A DNA stretch of 30,582 nucleotides from an archaeon. Its GTDB lineage: Archaea > Nanobdellota > Nanobdellia > Woesearchaeales > ARS49. The translations under genes were made by a program, and so were the position numbers. Shown one piece after another: positions 7,066-13,453 of the stretch (position 1 is the stretch's first letter; every line of letters starts with the position of its first letter). The stretch spans positions 1 to 30,582 of the forward strand of contig JACRAI010000023.1 of assembly GCA_016213425.1 (NCBI GenBank), read 5' to 3'. The notes under the pieces were generated by a model that worked only from the letters and a program-made list of their open reading frames with translations, searched no databases and was not told where the DNA came from.

Positions 7066-7623
7066 TCAAAAATCAACTTTAGGAGCTGTTTGAGCTCCTG
7101 CATCTGCTTTGAAAGATTCTTTAACATTAAAACCAAACAAGGATGCTACAATATTTGTAGGTAGTCTTCTTACCTTTACATTGTAAAGTTGCACCGCACC
7201 GTTATAATCTTGTCTTGCAACTGCAACTCTATTTTCCGTACCTTCTAATTGAGCTTGCAAGTTCAAGAAGTTCTCACTTGCTTTTAATTGAGGATAATTT
7301 TCAGCAACTAACAGTAATCTTCCTATTGCTCCATCAAGTTCTTGCGCAGTGTTTACTGAAGGGTTTGAAGACCATTGACTTCTTAACTCTGTAATTTTAG
7401 TGAATAAATCTGCTTCATGAGTTGCATAACCTTTAACTGTTTCAACTATATTAGGTATTAAATCAAATCTTCTTTGGTATTGTGCTTGAACATTGCCCCA
7501 TGCTTTGTTCACATTTTCATCCGTGCTAACTAAACTGTTGTAGCTTCCGGCAAACCATATTAGTAACAATAAAACTAATACTCCTAAACCAATCAATACT
7601 TTTTGTGTTGTGTTTAATGTCAT
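7066..7623 (-). CDS. lemA: LemA family membrane protein
   Basis: The 185-residue protein has one N-terminal membrane helix (about residues 8-28, VLIGLGVLVLLLLIWFAG) followed by the LemA domain: SYNSLVSTDENVNKAWGNVQ, QRRFDLIPNIVETVKGY, LLLVAENYPQLKASENF, and NRVAVARQDYNGAVQLYN. The soluble four-helix part would face outside if the N-terminus is cytoplasmic. The role of LemA is unknown. It is a widespread bacterial family, often next to a TPM-domain protein as here. The ribosome-binding site GGTGAG lies 5 nt before the ATG. Confidence 0.93.
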   Translation of the reverse strand: MTLNTTQKVLIGLGVLVLLLLIWFAGSYNSLVSTDENVNKAWGNVQAQYQRRFDLIPNIVETVKGYATHEADLFTKITELRSQWSSNPSVNTAQELDGAIGRLLLVAENYPQLKASENFLNLQAQLEGTENRVAVARQDYNGAVQLYNVKVRRLPTNIVASLFGFNVKESFKADAGAQTAPKVDF

Positions 7624-7693
7624 TATCTCACCTTCGCATCACCATATTTGTTTTCGATTTAAAAAGATTACTGATAAAGTTTGGAGTTCTGAG

Positions 7694-7735
7694 CACGTAC
7701 CACGAACTGCAAACCATGAACCACAAACTACTCAA
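7694..7735 (+). repeat. 7-bp-period repeat, locus B
   Basis: Six heptamers in phase: CACGTAC, CACGAAC, TGCAAAC, CATGAAC, CACAAAC, TACTCAA. The array ends across the stop codon (7728-7730) of the minus-strand TPM gene and lies between that gene and lemA. Confidence 0.75.
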
Positions 7736-8588
7736 GGAATCTTCCTCCGCTACCACCGCCACTGAAACCACCGCCACCACCGAAACTGAAACCACCGCTA
7801 CCGCCAGAACTACCATATCCTCCTAAACCACCACTACCCATACCATATTTGCCAGATCCGTAATACCCATTTGTTCTTAACAAAAAAAATAGCGAGAAGA
7901 AAAGCATAACAAAAAGAGCAGATATGAAAATATCTATAGCTATAAACCAGGCAATAATCATTACAAATAACTCAGCTCCAAAAAATGTTGTGTACTTTTT
8001 TGCTTTTTTCTTTATCTTAGTACAGTATTGTGCAAACTTCATAAAAAAGATTGCGGCTCCAAAAAGAAAAAGCGGTGTAAAATCTCGGAAATTATTAGAT
8101 TTATATTCTTCAAGAACTGAAGGATCGTTTTTTAGTAATTTTTGGATTTTTATCAATGCAAGGTAAATTCCTTCACCATAATCTTCTGCTTTGAAATGAG
8201 GAACCATTACTTTTCTTCCTAAATTTGAGGATACAACATCGGGAATTGATCCCTCTAAACCTGAACCAACCTCTATACGCCACTCTCTTTCCTCTAAAGC
8301 AACAAGAATCACTAAACCATTTTTTTGCTTGCCAACACCCCATTCACGACCTATATTTAATGCAACTTCTTCAACGGGACGTCCTTCAAGTGAAGGCAAA
8401 GTTACTACTGCAATTTCTACAGTTAATTCTTTTTCGATTTGAGAAATCAAATCATTAATCTTTATTTTATCTTGATTTGTAAGTACCCCTGCAAAATCAT
8501 TAACCCATCCTTGAGGTTTAGGTATTTCTAGAGCTAGCGCTGGAGTGATGAACAATAAAAGCGATAAAAACACCAGAGCTTTTTTCAT
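7728..8588 (-). CDS. TPM-domain (YgcG-like) exported membrane protein
   Basis: The 286-residue protein starts with a signal peptide (about residues 1-19, ending ALA). The TPM domain follows at about 25-160, with GWVNDFAGVLT, VEIAVVTLPSLEGRPVEEVA, WGVGKQKNGLVILVALEEREWRIEVG and GLEGSIPD. Two or so membrane helices lie at about 175-235, and the protein ends in a Gly/Ser-rich tail of low complexity with Phe residues. The tail is typical of YgcG-type proteins. With LemA directly downstream, this is the bacterial LemA-TPM pair. It probably acts at the outer face of the membrane; no enzyme activity can be assigned. A TATA-like box at 8612-8619 lies 27 nt before the ATG. Confidence 0.9.
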   Translation of the reverse strand: MKKALVFLSLLLFITPALALEIPKPQGWVNDFAGVLTNQDKIKINDLISQIEKELTVEIAVVTLPSLEGRPVEEVALNIGREWGVGKQKNGLVILVALEEREWRIEVGSGLEGSIPDVVSSNLGRKVMVPHFKAEDYGEGIYLALIKIQKLLKNDPSVLEEYKSNNFRDFTPLFLFGAAIFFMKFAQYCTKIKKKAKKYTTFFGAELFVMIIAWFIAIDIFISALFVMLFFSLFFLLRTNGYYGSGKYGMGSGGLGGYGSSGGSGGFSFGGGGGFSGGGSGGRFLE

Positions 8589-8611
8589 ATTTTTGAAAAA
8601 AGAAAAGAATT

Positions 8612-8619
8612 ATTTAAAT
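8612..8619 (-). promoter_or_regulatory. TATA box for the TPM-LemA-GatD genes
   Basis: ATTTAAAT is centred 27 nt before the ATG at 8588, and no ribosome-binding site lies between them, so a leaderless transcript is likely. Confidence 0.5.
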
Positions 8620-8630
8620 GTTTGCAGTAA

Positions 8631-8651
8631 TTCTAACCTCAAACTCCAAAC
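8631..8651 (+). repeat. 7-bp-period repeat, locus C
   Basis: Three heptamers, TTCTAAC, CTCAAAC and TCCAAAC, lie 3 nt beyond the stop codon of the minus-strand lipoprotein gene. Confidence 0.55.
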
Positions 8652-8654
8652 CAG

Positions 8655-9041
8655 TTATTCGCCCCAACGCTCATCAGGCAAATTGTTTGCTTCAATGTAT
8701 CTAACTTTATCAGTTACTAGTCTTGCTTTGAATTCTTCTCTCAATCTACCAAACAGTCGAAAATCCTCTTGAGATAATTGAGATCTGTTGGCTTGAAAAT
8801 TTAGCTCAAATAATCCATATTCTTCATTTACTAAATCGAGTTTTCTCTGATAATCCTCACTAGTTATATTATAATTATTTTCCAAAGAATCGAGCACATT
8901 ATCTAAATTTTTAGCATAACTCATCAATTTGGTAAAATAATTTTTGTCAGATCTTTTAGACAGAGAATGAGTTGTGTAATTTGGTGCAACACAACCTTGA
9001 AAAAGAAGGCCTGCAAGTATTGTTCCTATTATTTTTCTCAT
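8655..9041 (-). CDS. Small predicted lipoprotein, unknown function
   Basis: The 128-residue protein starts with a short signal peptide and a lipobox-like end (LLFQGC, Cys17), suggesting lipid anchoring outside the membrane. The mature part is charged, with long helical stretches (DNVLDSLENNYN, YQRKLDLVNEEYGLFELN, EDFRLFGRLREEFKARL). I know no family for it. Its own TATA-like box lies at 9062-9070, with a perfect 14-bp palindrome between the box and the start codon, so it may be individually controlled. Confidence 0.75.
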   Translation of the reverse strand: MRKIIGTILAGLLFQGCVAPNYTTHSLSKRSDKNYFTKLMSYAKNLDNVLDSLENNYNITSEDYQRKLDLVNEEYGLFELNFQANRSQLSQEDFRLFGRLREEFKARLVTDKVRYIEANNLPDERWGE

Positions 9042-9043
9042 GA

Positions 9044-9057
9044 TTAGTTTAAACTAA
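9044..9057. promoter_or_regulatory. 14-bp perfect palindrome between TATA box and start codon
   Basis: TTAGTTTAAACTAA reads the same on both strands. It sits 3 nt upstream of the lipoprotein ATG (9041) and downstream of its TATA-like box (9062-9070), where a bound repressor would block initiation. The operator role is inferred from position. Confidence 0.4.
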
Positions 9058-9093
9058 CAGATATTTAAAATACTTTCCTTTTATTTCATAAAT

Positions 9094-9103
9094 GATTTAA
9101 AGA
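9094..9103 (+). promoter_or_regulatory. TATA-like box for the nucleotidyltransferase-protease pair
   Basis: GATTTAAAGA is centred about 25 nt upstream of the ATG at 9123, with no clear ribosome-binding site, as in leaderless genes. Confidence 0.45.
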
Positions 9104-9122
9104 GATAAAATAAGAAAAAAGT

Positions 9123-9779
9123 ATGGATTGTGTAATTCTTGCAGGAGGTAAGGGTAGCAGGATGGAAGATCCGCTGCCTAAAGCAATGATTGAAGCAGGA
9201 GGCAAAGCAATAATCATGCACCAATTAGAATACTTAGTTAATAAAGCAGATGATATAGTTATTTCATTAGGATATAAGTCTGAAGAAGTTATTAAGTATG
9301 TTGAAGAAAATTTCAAGAGCAGCTCAATAAAATACGTAGTAGAAACAGAACCTTTAGGCACAGCCGGTGGGCTGAAATTGGCGTTGCAAAAAACAAAATC
9401 TGACCTTGTTCTAGTTTTGAATTGTGATGATATAGCAGATATTGACTTAAAAAAATTAGAAGAATATAATGATAACACCATTTGTGTTGCTCATCCCAGA
9501 TTGCCTTTTGGTTTAGTGAACAGTTATTGCGGGTACGCTGAATTTTTAGAGAAACCTTTACTTAATTGCTGGACTAGCTGCGGATGGTACCTGCTGAAAA
9601 GAGAGGCTATTAATGAGTTGCCAGATAAAGGAAGTATTGAATATGATATTTTTCAAACAAGAAAAATAAAAATGAGAGTTTATGAACATGAAGGATTCTG
9701 GAGTGCTTTAAATACAAAGAAAGATATTGAAGAATTTGAAAAAAATTTAAATAATAGAACAAAAAAAGATCAGTTATGA
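9123..9779 (+). CDS. Sugar-phosphate nucleotidyltransferase
   Basis: The 218-residue protein is a short nucleotidyltransferase of the kind that makes NDP-sugars (mannose-1-phosphate guanylyltransferase or HddC-like). It has the NTP-binding loop LAGGKGSRMEDPLPKAM at residues 6-22, the TEPLGTAGGLKLAL motif at about 79-92, the metal-binding NCDD near 100, and the closing WSALNTKKDIEEFE. It has no C-terminal beta-helix extension, so it is a minimal core enzyme. The exact sugar and nucleotide cannot be read. Its stop overlaps the protease start (ATGA), so the two are translated together. The product could feed the surface glycosyltransferases encoded further on. Confidence 0.9.
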   Translation: MDCVILAGGKGSRMEDPLPKAMIEAGGKAIIMHQLEYLVNKADDIVISLGYKSEEVIKYVEENFKSSSIKYVVETEPLGTAGGLKLALQKTKSDLVLVLNCDDIADIDLKKLEEYNDNTICVAHPRLPFGLVNSYCGYAEFLEKPLLNCWTSCGWYLLKREAINELPDKGSIEYDIFQTRKIKMRVYEHEGFWSALNTKKDIEEFEKNLNNRTKKDQL

Positions 9780-11458
9780 AAAGATTATTGGTGATATTAC
9801 TTTTGTTATTTCTTGCTTGCCAGCCAAGCTTCGAATCCGAAGGAGATATAATGGATTTGAAAGCAAAGTGTACAAGTTTAGGCGGAAATTATTGTGAAAG
9901 AAATCAACACTGCAAAGGAACTGCTTTAGACGAAAGCTGTTGTGCTGAAAAATGCGATTATTCTAGTATCATTTTTTCCCAAGCCATGGCCAGTGAAGCA
10001 AAAGATATTTGTGTTATACCTGGAAATACTTGTAGTGATGGACTGTGCAAAATTATTGCAGTTGTTGACGAAGAAGTAAAAAATACATTAAGTACAGAAT
10101 TAAGCACTTGGAAGCAAGACATAAAAAATGATTTAAATATGCAAGTTGAATTTTTAAGTTTTCCAAGCAACACCCTGCCATACCAAATTAAATCGGCTAT
10201 TGCAGAAAAATACAACGAAAAAGTTCAAGGAACAGTAATTATTGGAGATATTCCAACAATGTATTACGGAGGGGGATATTTGGGAGAAGTCTATCCCAGT
10301 GATTATTATTATGTTGATCTTTTAGGTTACTGCAGTGATGAGTATAAAAAAGTCCCTAAAGAAGAATACTCTGAAACATACACTCCTGCTTTTACTGAAG
10401 ATAAAAATTATTTTTATCAAGGAGATTACCAAAAAGACTGCATGAAATCAAGTCAAGTTTACGTGAAGCCTTTCTGGACGGGAAGAATCAGTCCTGGAAG
10501 CGATAAGATTAACACTTTAAAAAAATATTTTGAAAGAAATCATGCTTACAGAATTGGACAATTAAAGTATGAAAAATTTCTTGCCTTCTACCCAATATTA
10601 TTTACAGACCACAAAGAAGAAGATGTAAGCTTTGACTTGGATAGTTTGTACACAAAAGAAGAAAAAAATATCATTCCAATAATAAAAGATCCTGAAGTTG
10701 AAGAAGTTCAAGGAGTTGAACTTGAAAGATTAGGCACTTCAGCAAAAATGTATTTGAAAGAATTGAAGAAACCTTATGAATTTGTTTATTATGATGGCCA
10801 CGGATGGCCTTTAAGTCACCAGCCCAATATTAATAATGAAGATATTGAGAAAACTATGCCTCAAGCAATGTTTTATGATATTAACTCTTGTTCTGTAGGA
10901 AGATTCACTGTTAAAGAAAACATTGCAGGCAAGTACTTGTACAGCGGCAATGGTTTAGTTGCTTTCGCTGCAACAACACCAGTGTTAGGAGGACCTCCTC
11001 AAATTACTGAAAGATATGCAAGTGCTCTCAAAAATGGTTTGACTTTTGGCGAAATACAAAATTTATTCATACAAAACCAGCCCGCGCATATTTTAGGAGA
11101 TCCAACACTTAGAATGAGAAATCCTGCCGGGAAAGCTCAAGCTTGCTTAGATAACTTAATTCTTGACTTTGGAAAATTAAAACAAGGAGAAACTGGAATG
11201 GTTAACTTAACAATTTATAATACAGGAAAAGATGTTTTGAAAATACAACAAACAATTAAAGAATTGCCAGGTAATTACCAGAGCAATTTTATTTTTAATT
11301 TTAATTGTGAAGGAGACATTCTTCCAGGAGAAAACATGAACTGCTTTTTCAGAGCAAACAGCGAAGAAAAAGGAATTCACGACGGAGTTATTTACTTAAT
11401 AACAAACGATCCAAATAATAAATTAATAAAGATTTATTTCAAAGGAAAACAAGAGTGA
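9776..11458 (+). CDS. C25-like (gingipain/caspase-clan) cysteine protease lipoprotein
   Basis: The 560-residue protein has a signal peptide ending in a lipobox (LLFLAC, Cys15), so it is probably anchored outside the cell. A Cys-rich segment follows at about 32-60. The core resembles peptidase family C25: VIIGDIPTMYYGG, YPSDYYYVDLLG, WTGRISPG, then the catalytic dyad His342 in YYDGHGWP and Cys372 in DINSCSVGRF. The end of the domain carries ILGDPTLRM, common in C25 proteins. From about 460 a beta-sandwich of the HYDIN/ASH type follows (LDFGKLKQGETGMVNLTIYNTGKDVL). It likely cleaves proteins outside the cell, perhaps after basic residues, but specificity cannot be read. It overlaps the nucleotidyltransferase gene by 4 bp. 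Confidence 0.82.
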   Translation: MKRLLVILLLLFLACQPSFESEGDIMDLKAKCTSLGGNYCERNQHCKGTALDESCCAEKCDYSSIIFSQAMASEAKDICVIPGNTCSDGLCKIIAVVDEEVKNTLSTELSTWKQDIKNDLNMQVEFLSFPSNTLPYQIKSAIAEKYNEKVQGTVIIGDIPTMYYGGGYLGEVYPSDYYYVDLLGYCSDEYKKVPKEEYSETYTPAFTEDKNYFYQGDYQKDCMKSSQVYVKPFWTGRISPGSDKINTLKKYFERNHAYRIGQLKYEKFLAFYPILFTDHKEEDVSFDLDSLYTKEEKNIIPIIKDPEVEEVQGVELERLGTSAKMYLKELKKPYEFVYYDGHGWPLSHQPNINNEDIEKTMPQAMFYDINSCSVGRFTVKENIAGKYLYSGNGLVAFAATTPVLGGPPQITERYASALKNGLTFGEIQNLFIQNQPAHILGDPTLRMRNPAGKAQACLDNLILDFGKLKQGETGMVNLTIYNTGKDVLKIQQTIKELPGNYQSNFIFNFNCEGDILPGENMNCFFRANSEEKGIHDGVIYLITNDPNNKLIKIYFKGKQE

Positions 11459-11463
11459 ATTTG

Positions 11464-11498
11464 GTTTAGAGTTTTTAGTTCGGGGTTTGCAGTCAAAC
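11464..11498 (+). repeat. 7-bp-period repeat, locus D
   Basis: Five heptamers in phase: GTTTAGA, GTTTTTA, GTTCGGG, GTTTGCA, GTCAAAC. They fill the gap between the convergent protease and MetK-like genes and run over the stop codon of the latter. On the minus strand the middle part closely matches locus E (CAAACCCCGAACTAAAAAC versus CAAACCCCAAACTAAAAAC). Confidence 0.75.
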
Positions 11499-12671
11499 CA
11501 AAAGCTCTCTAACTTGATTCCACGGCAAATTATTGTTGTGGAAGAAGTCAGAGTCTTCTGTGAACTGTTTGTACAATTTAGGATTTTTCAAGTTAAAGAT
11601 TTTTATTCCTTCATTAATTCTTAAAGGAATATTTTTTCTTATTAATTCTTCAAGTTCTTCTTGAGAAAGTTTCCCTGTGTTATTTGTAAAAATGTTCAGT
11701 CCTACTTCTTCTTTACCTATTGTGTAATGAATTGAAACTCTTGCGAAATCTGCTAAATTGTTGCCCACTACTTGAACTGCAATGTTTCTCGCAATAAATG
11801 TTCCTGTGCTTGAAGGTTTAGTCGGATCTTCACCGCTGAATGAATCTTCTTGAACTCCATAAGATGCGAATGCATCTCTATATGGCTTCGCTTCTCGGCT
11901 TCCTTCATCAACTTCCCAGCCACCATCATGCCAGCCCCCTAAACCATTTATATCAATAATTGGTTTGCTTAAAACAGTTTGGTGCTTTCTTTCTAAATTT
12001 GCAAGATAAGAAACTAATATTTTGTTTACTTTTTCTCTTAATTCTTCAACAGATAAAGATGGTTCATGTTCTGCTGCAATTGTTATTTGGGTTAAAGAAT
12101 CTAACTTGTGATTGTTGTATAAAACGTCAACGCTTACTTTTCCATCTGATCTTAAACCGTTTAATTCTTTGACGCCTGAAAATCTTGCGATTTCTTGCGG
12201 AACTACTCCATTATTATGCTGTATAGAGTCTAGAATATCTCTGATTGAAACTGCTAGAAATCTTTCCCAAGGCAAATGATTTGGTGTATTTCTGTATGCT
12301 ACAGCTATTGGATTTCCTGAGTCGCCAGCGCTTTCATTTGAAGCTAAACTGTATGATTGAGGTTTGAAAGTGAATTCCACTTGCAATTCTTCTGGTTGAA
12401 GATTAGTTCTATGAACCCAATTATATCTGTCTAAAACTATTCTTGAAATTTTATCTTTAATACCTCCTTTAAGCAAAAAATCAGATATTTCTCCCGATAC
12501 TCGAACGAACGGTTTTCCTTCACGATAAGTTCCTGAAACACGTAAATCAAAACGCGAGTTCAAATCCACACTTAACAAATAAGAACTTACTAAGTTTGCA
12601 ATTCCTGAATCTAACTCATCTGGTTTTCCTCTTCTTCCTGCTTCAAACGAATGCGATATTTTTTCTGACAT
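11493..12671 (-). CDS. Divergent bacterial-type S-adenosylmethionine synthetase homolog
   Basis: The 392-residue protein lines up with bacterial MetK over its length: SGEIS, AGDSGNPIAVAYRNTPNHLPWE, LRSDGKVSVDVLY, EHEPSLSVEELRE, FSGEDPTK and IGKEEVGLNIFTNNTG. Compared with the E. coli enzyme (recalled), several catalytic positions are kept: Asp of the HPDK motif, Asp of the AGD motif, the Lys of RSDGK, and the Lys of DPTK. Others are changed: HPDK became KPDE, the first Lys of FSGKDP became Glu, the Asp after DPTK became Ser, and the GDAGLTGRK segment is replaced by GGWHDGG. It may have a different activity or none. Start: ATG 12671 has GGAGGT 7 nt upstream, so the ATG at 12686 is not used. 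Confidence 0.8.
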   Translation of the reverse strand: MSEKISHSFEAGRRGKPDELDSGIANLVSSYLLSVDLNSRFDLRVSGTYREGKPFVRVSGEISDFLLKGGIKDKISRIVLDRYNWVHRTNLQPEELQVEFTFKPQSYSLASNESAGDSGNPIAVAYRNTPNHLPWERFLAVSIRDILDSIQHNNGVVPQEIARFSGVKELNGLRSDGKVSVDVLYNNHKLDSLTQITIAAEHEPSLSVEELREKVNKILVSYLANLERKHQTVLSKPIIDINGLGGWHDGGWEVDEGSREAKPYRDAFASYGVQEDSFSGEDPTKPSSTGTFIARNIAVQVVGNNLADFARVSIHYTIGKEEVGLNIFTNNTGKLSQEELEELIRKNIPLRINEGIKIFNLKNPKLYKQFTEDSDFFHNNNLPWNQVRELLV

Positions 12672-12678
12672 GTTAGTT

Positions 12679-12684
12679 ACCTCC
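12679..12684 (-). promoter_or_regulatory. Strong ribosome-binding site that sets the MetK-like start
   Basis: GGAGGT on the minus strand, 7 nt before ATG 12671. It lies inside the longer reading from ATG 12686, so it favours the shorter protein. An upstream TATA-like stretch (TTATTTAATAAG, around 12708-12719) would give a short leader containing this site. Confidence 0.7.
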
Positions 12685-12760
12685 ATATTAGTTTGGAGAA
12701 CAAGACTTATTAAATAAAATAATTCATCGTGAAATTTGTAAATTAGACATAAATCTAAAA

Positions 12761-13453
12761 TTAATAATTGTTTTCAAATAATTTTTGAATACAATCATCC
12801 GCTAAACTTGTAGGCCCATTCATAACTGACACTTCTACTAATTCGGCCAGGCTTTTAGCGATAGAGTTTTCTTTAAATTTGTCAAAAATAATCTCTTCAT
12901 TAGAAAAATTCAACAGATCTCGCTGAAAAAGCTCCTGCAAGTCTTTTTTTAATATTTTTCCTTTATATAATTCTTCTACACTGCCGTCAACATTTTTGTC
13001 TAAAAACACGATCACGGAAATTTCTTCATCTTCAGGACAATCTAAGCTCAGCTTCGAAGCAATTTGGCAAATTAAAATATTATCTGAGTTTGAAAGAGTA
13101 TTATCTGTATCAGACATATAATAAAAAGCACCATTCTCATTATACACCTCCCCAAGATGATCTGAAGACAACACTGCCCTTGGAGATTTCAACAAAAAAT
13201 CTCTGAGATTCATTTTTGTTTCATCTATTTCCTTTTTACTTGAGAAGATAGAAGAGAACGCTTTATCTAAAATTTGATTTAGTTCTTCAGGAGATTTTTC
13301 GGCTTCATCAGAATTTTCTTCTGTTTCTCGGGTTGAAATCAAAATTTCGGACTCAGAGACCATGGCGGTTTGATTTTTATGTTTTGCATAACAAAATATC
13401 CCTAAAAACGTAGAACATATTACGCTTGCGAAAATGACTTTTTTTAACATCAT
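12761..13453 (-). CDS. Exported or membrane-anchored acidic protein, unknown
   Basis: The 230-residue protein starts with a hydrophobic segment (about residues 5-22, VIFASVICSTFLGIFCYA) that is a signal peptide or membrane anchor, then a very acidic, helical part (EENSDEAEKSPEELNQILDKAF). A short DKNVDGSVEE stretch recalls a calcium-binding loop but lacks the usual closing Glu. I know no family. The start ATG overlaps the cdc48 stop codon (ATGA type), so it is translated with the CDC48 ATPase. Why an exported protein is coupled to CDC48 is unclear. Confidence 0.75.
   Translation of the reverse strand: MMLKKVIFASVICSTFLGIFCYAKHKNQTAMVSESEILISTRETEENSDEAEKSPEELNQILDKAFSSIFSSKKEIDETKMNLRDFLLKSPRAVLSSDHLGEVYNENGAFYYMSDTDNTLSNSDNILICQIASKLSLDCPEDEEISVIVFLDKNVDGSVEELYKGKILKKDLQELFQRDLLNFSNEEIIFDKFKENSIAKSLAELVEVSVMNGPTSLADDCIQKLFENNY

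Noticed and set aside
7694..7735. Heptamer arrays as CRISPR repeats
   Set aside because: The units are 7 bp with no spacers, far too short for CRISPR.
7605..7826. Plus-strand frame with Thr-rich repeats
   Set aside because: It is the complement of the Gly-rich tail of the TPM protein and the heptamer repeat, not a separate gene.
12990..13020. EF-hand calcium site in the exported acidic protein
   Set aside because: DKNVDGSVEE matches the first part of the loop, but the closing Glu is missing and there is only one copy.
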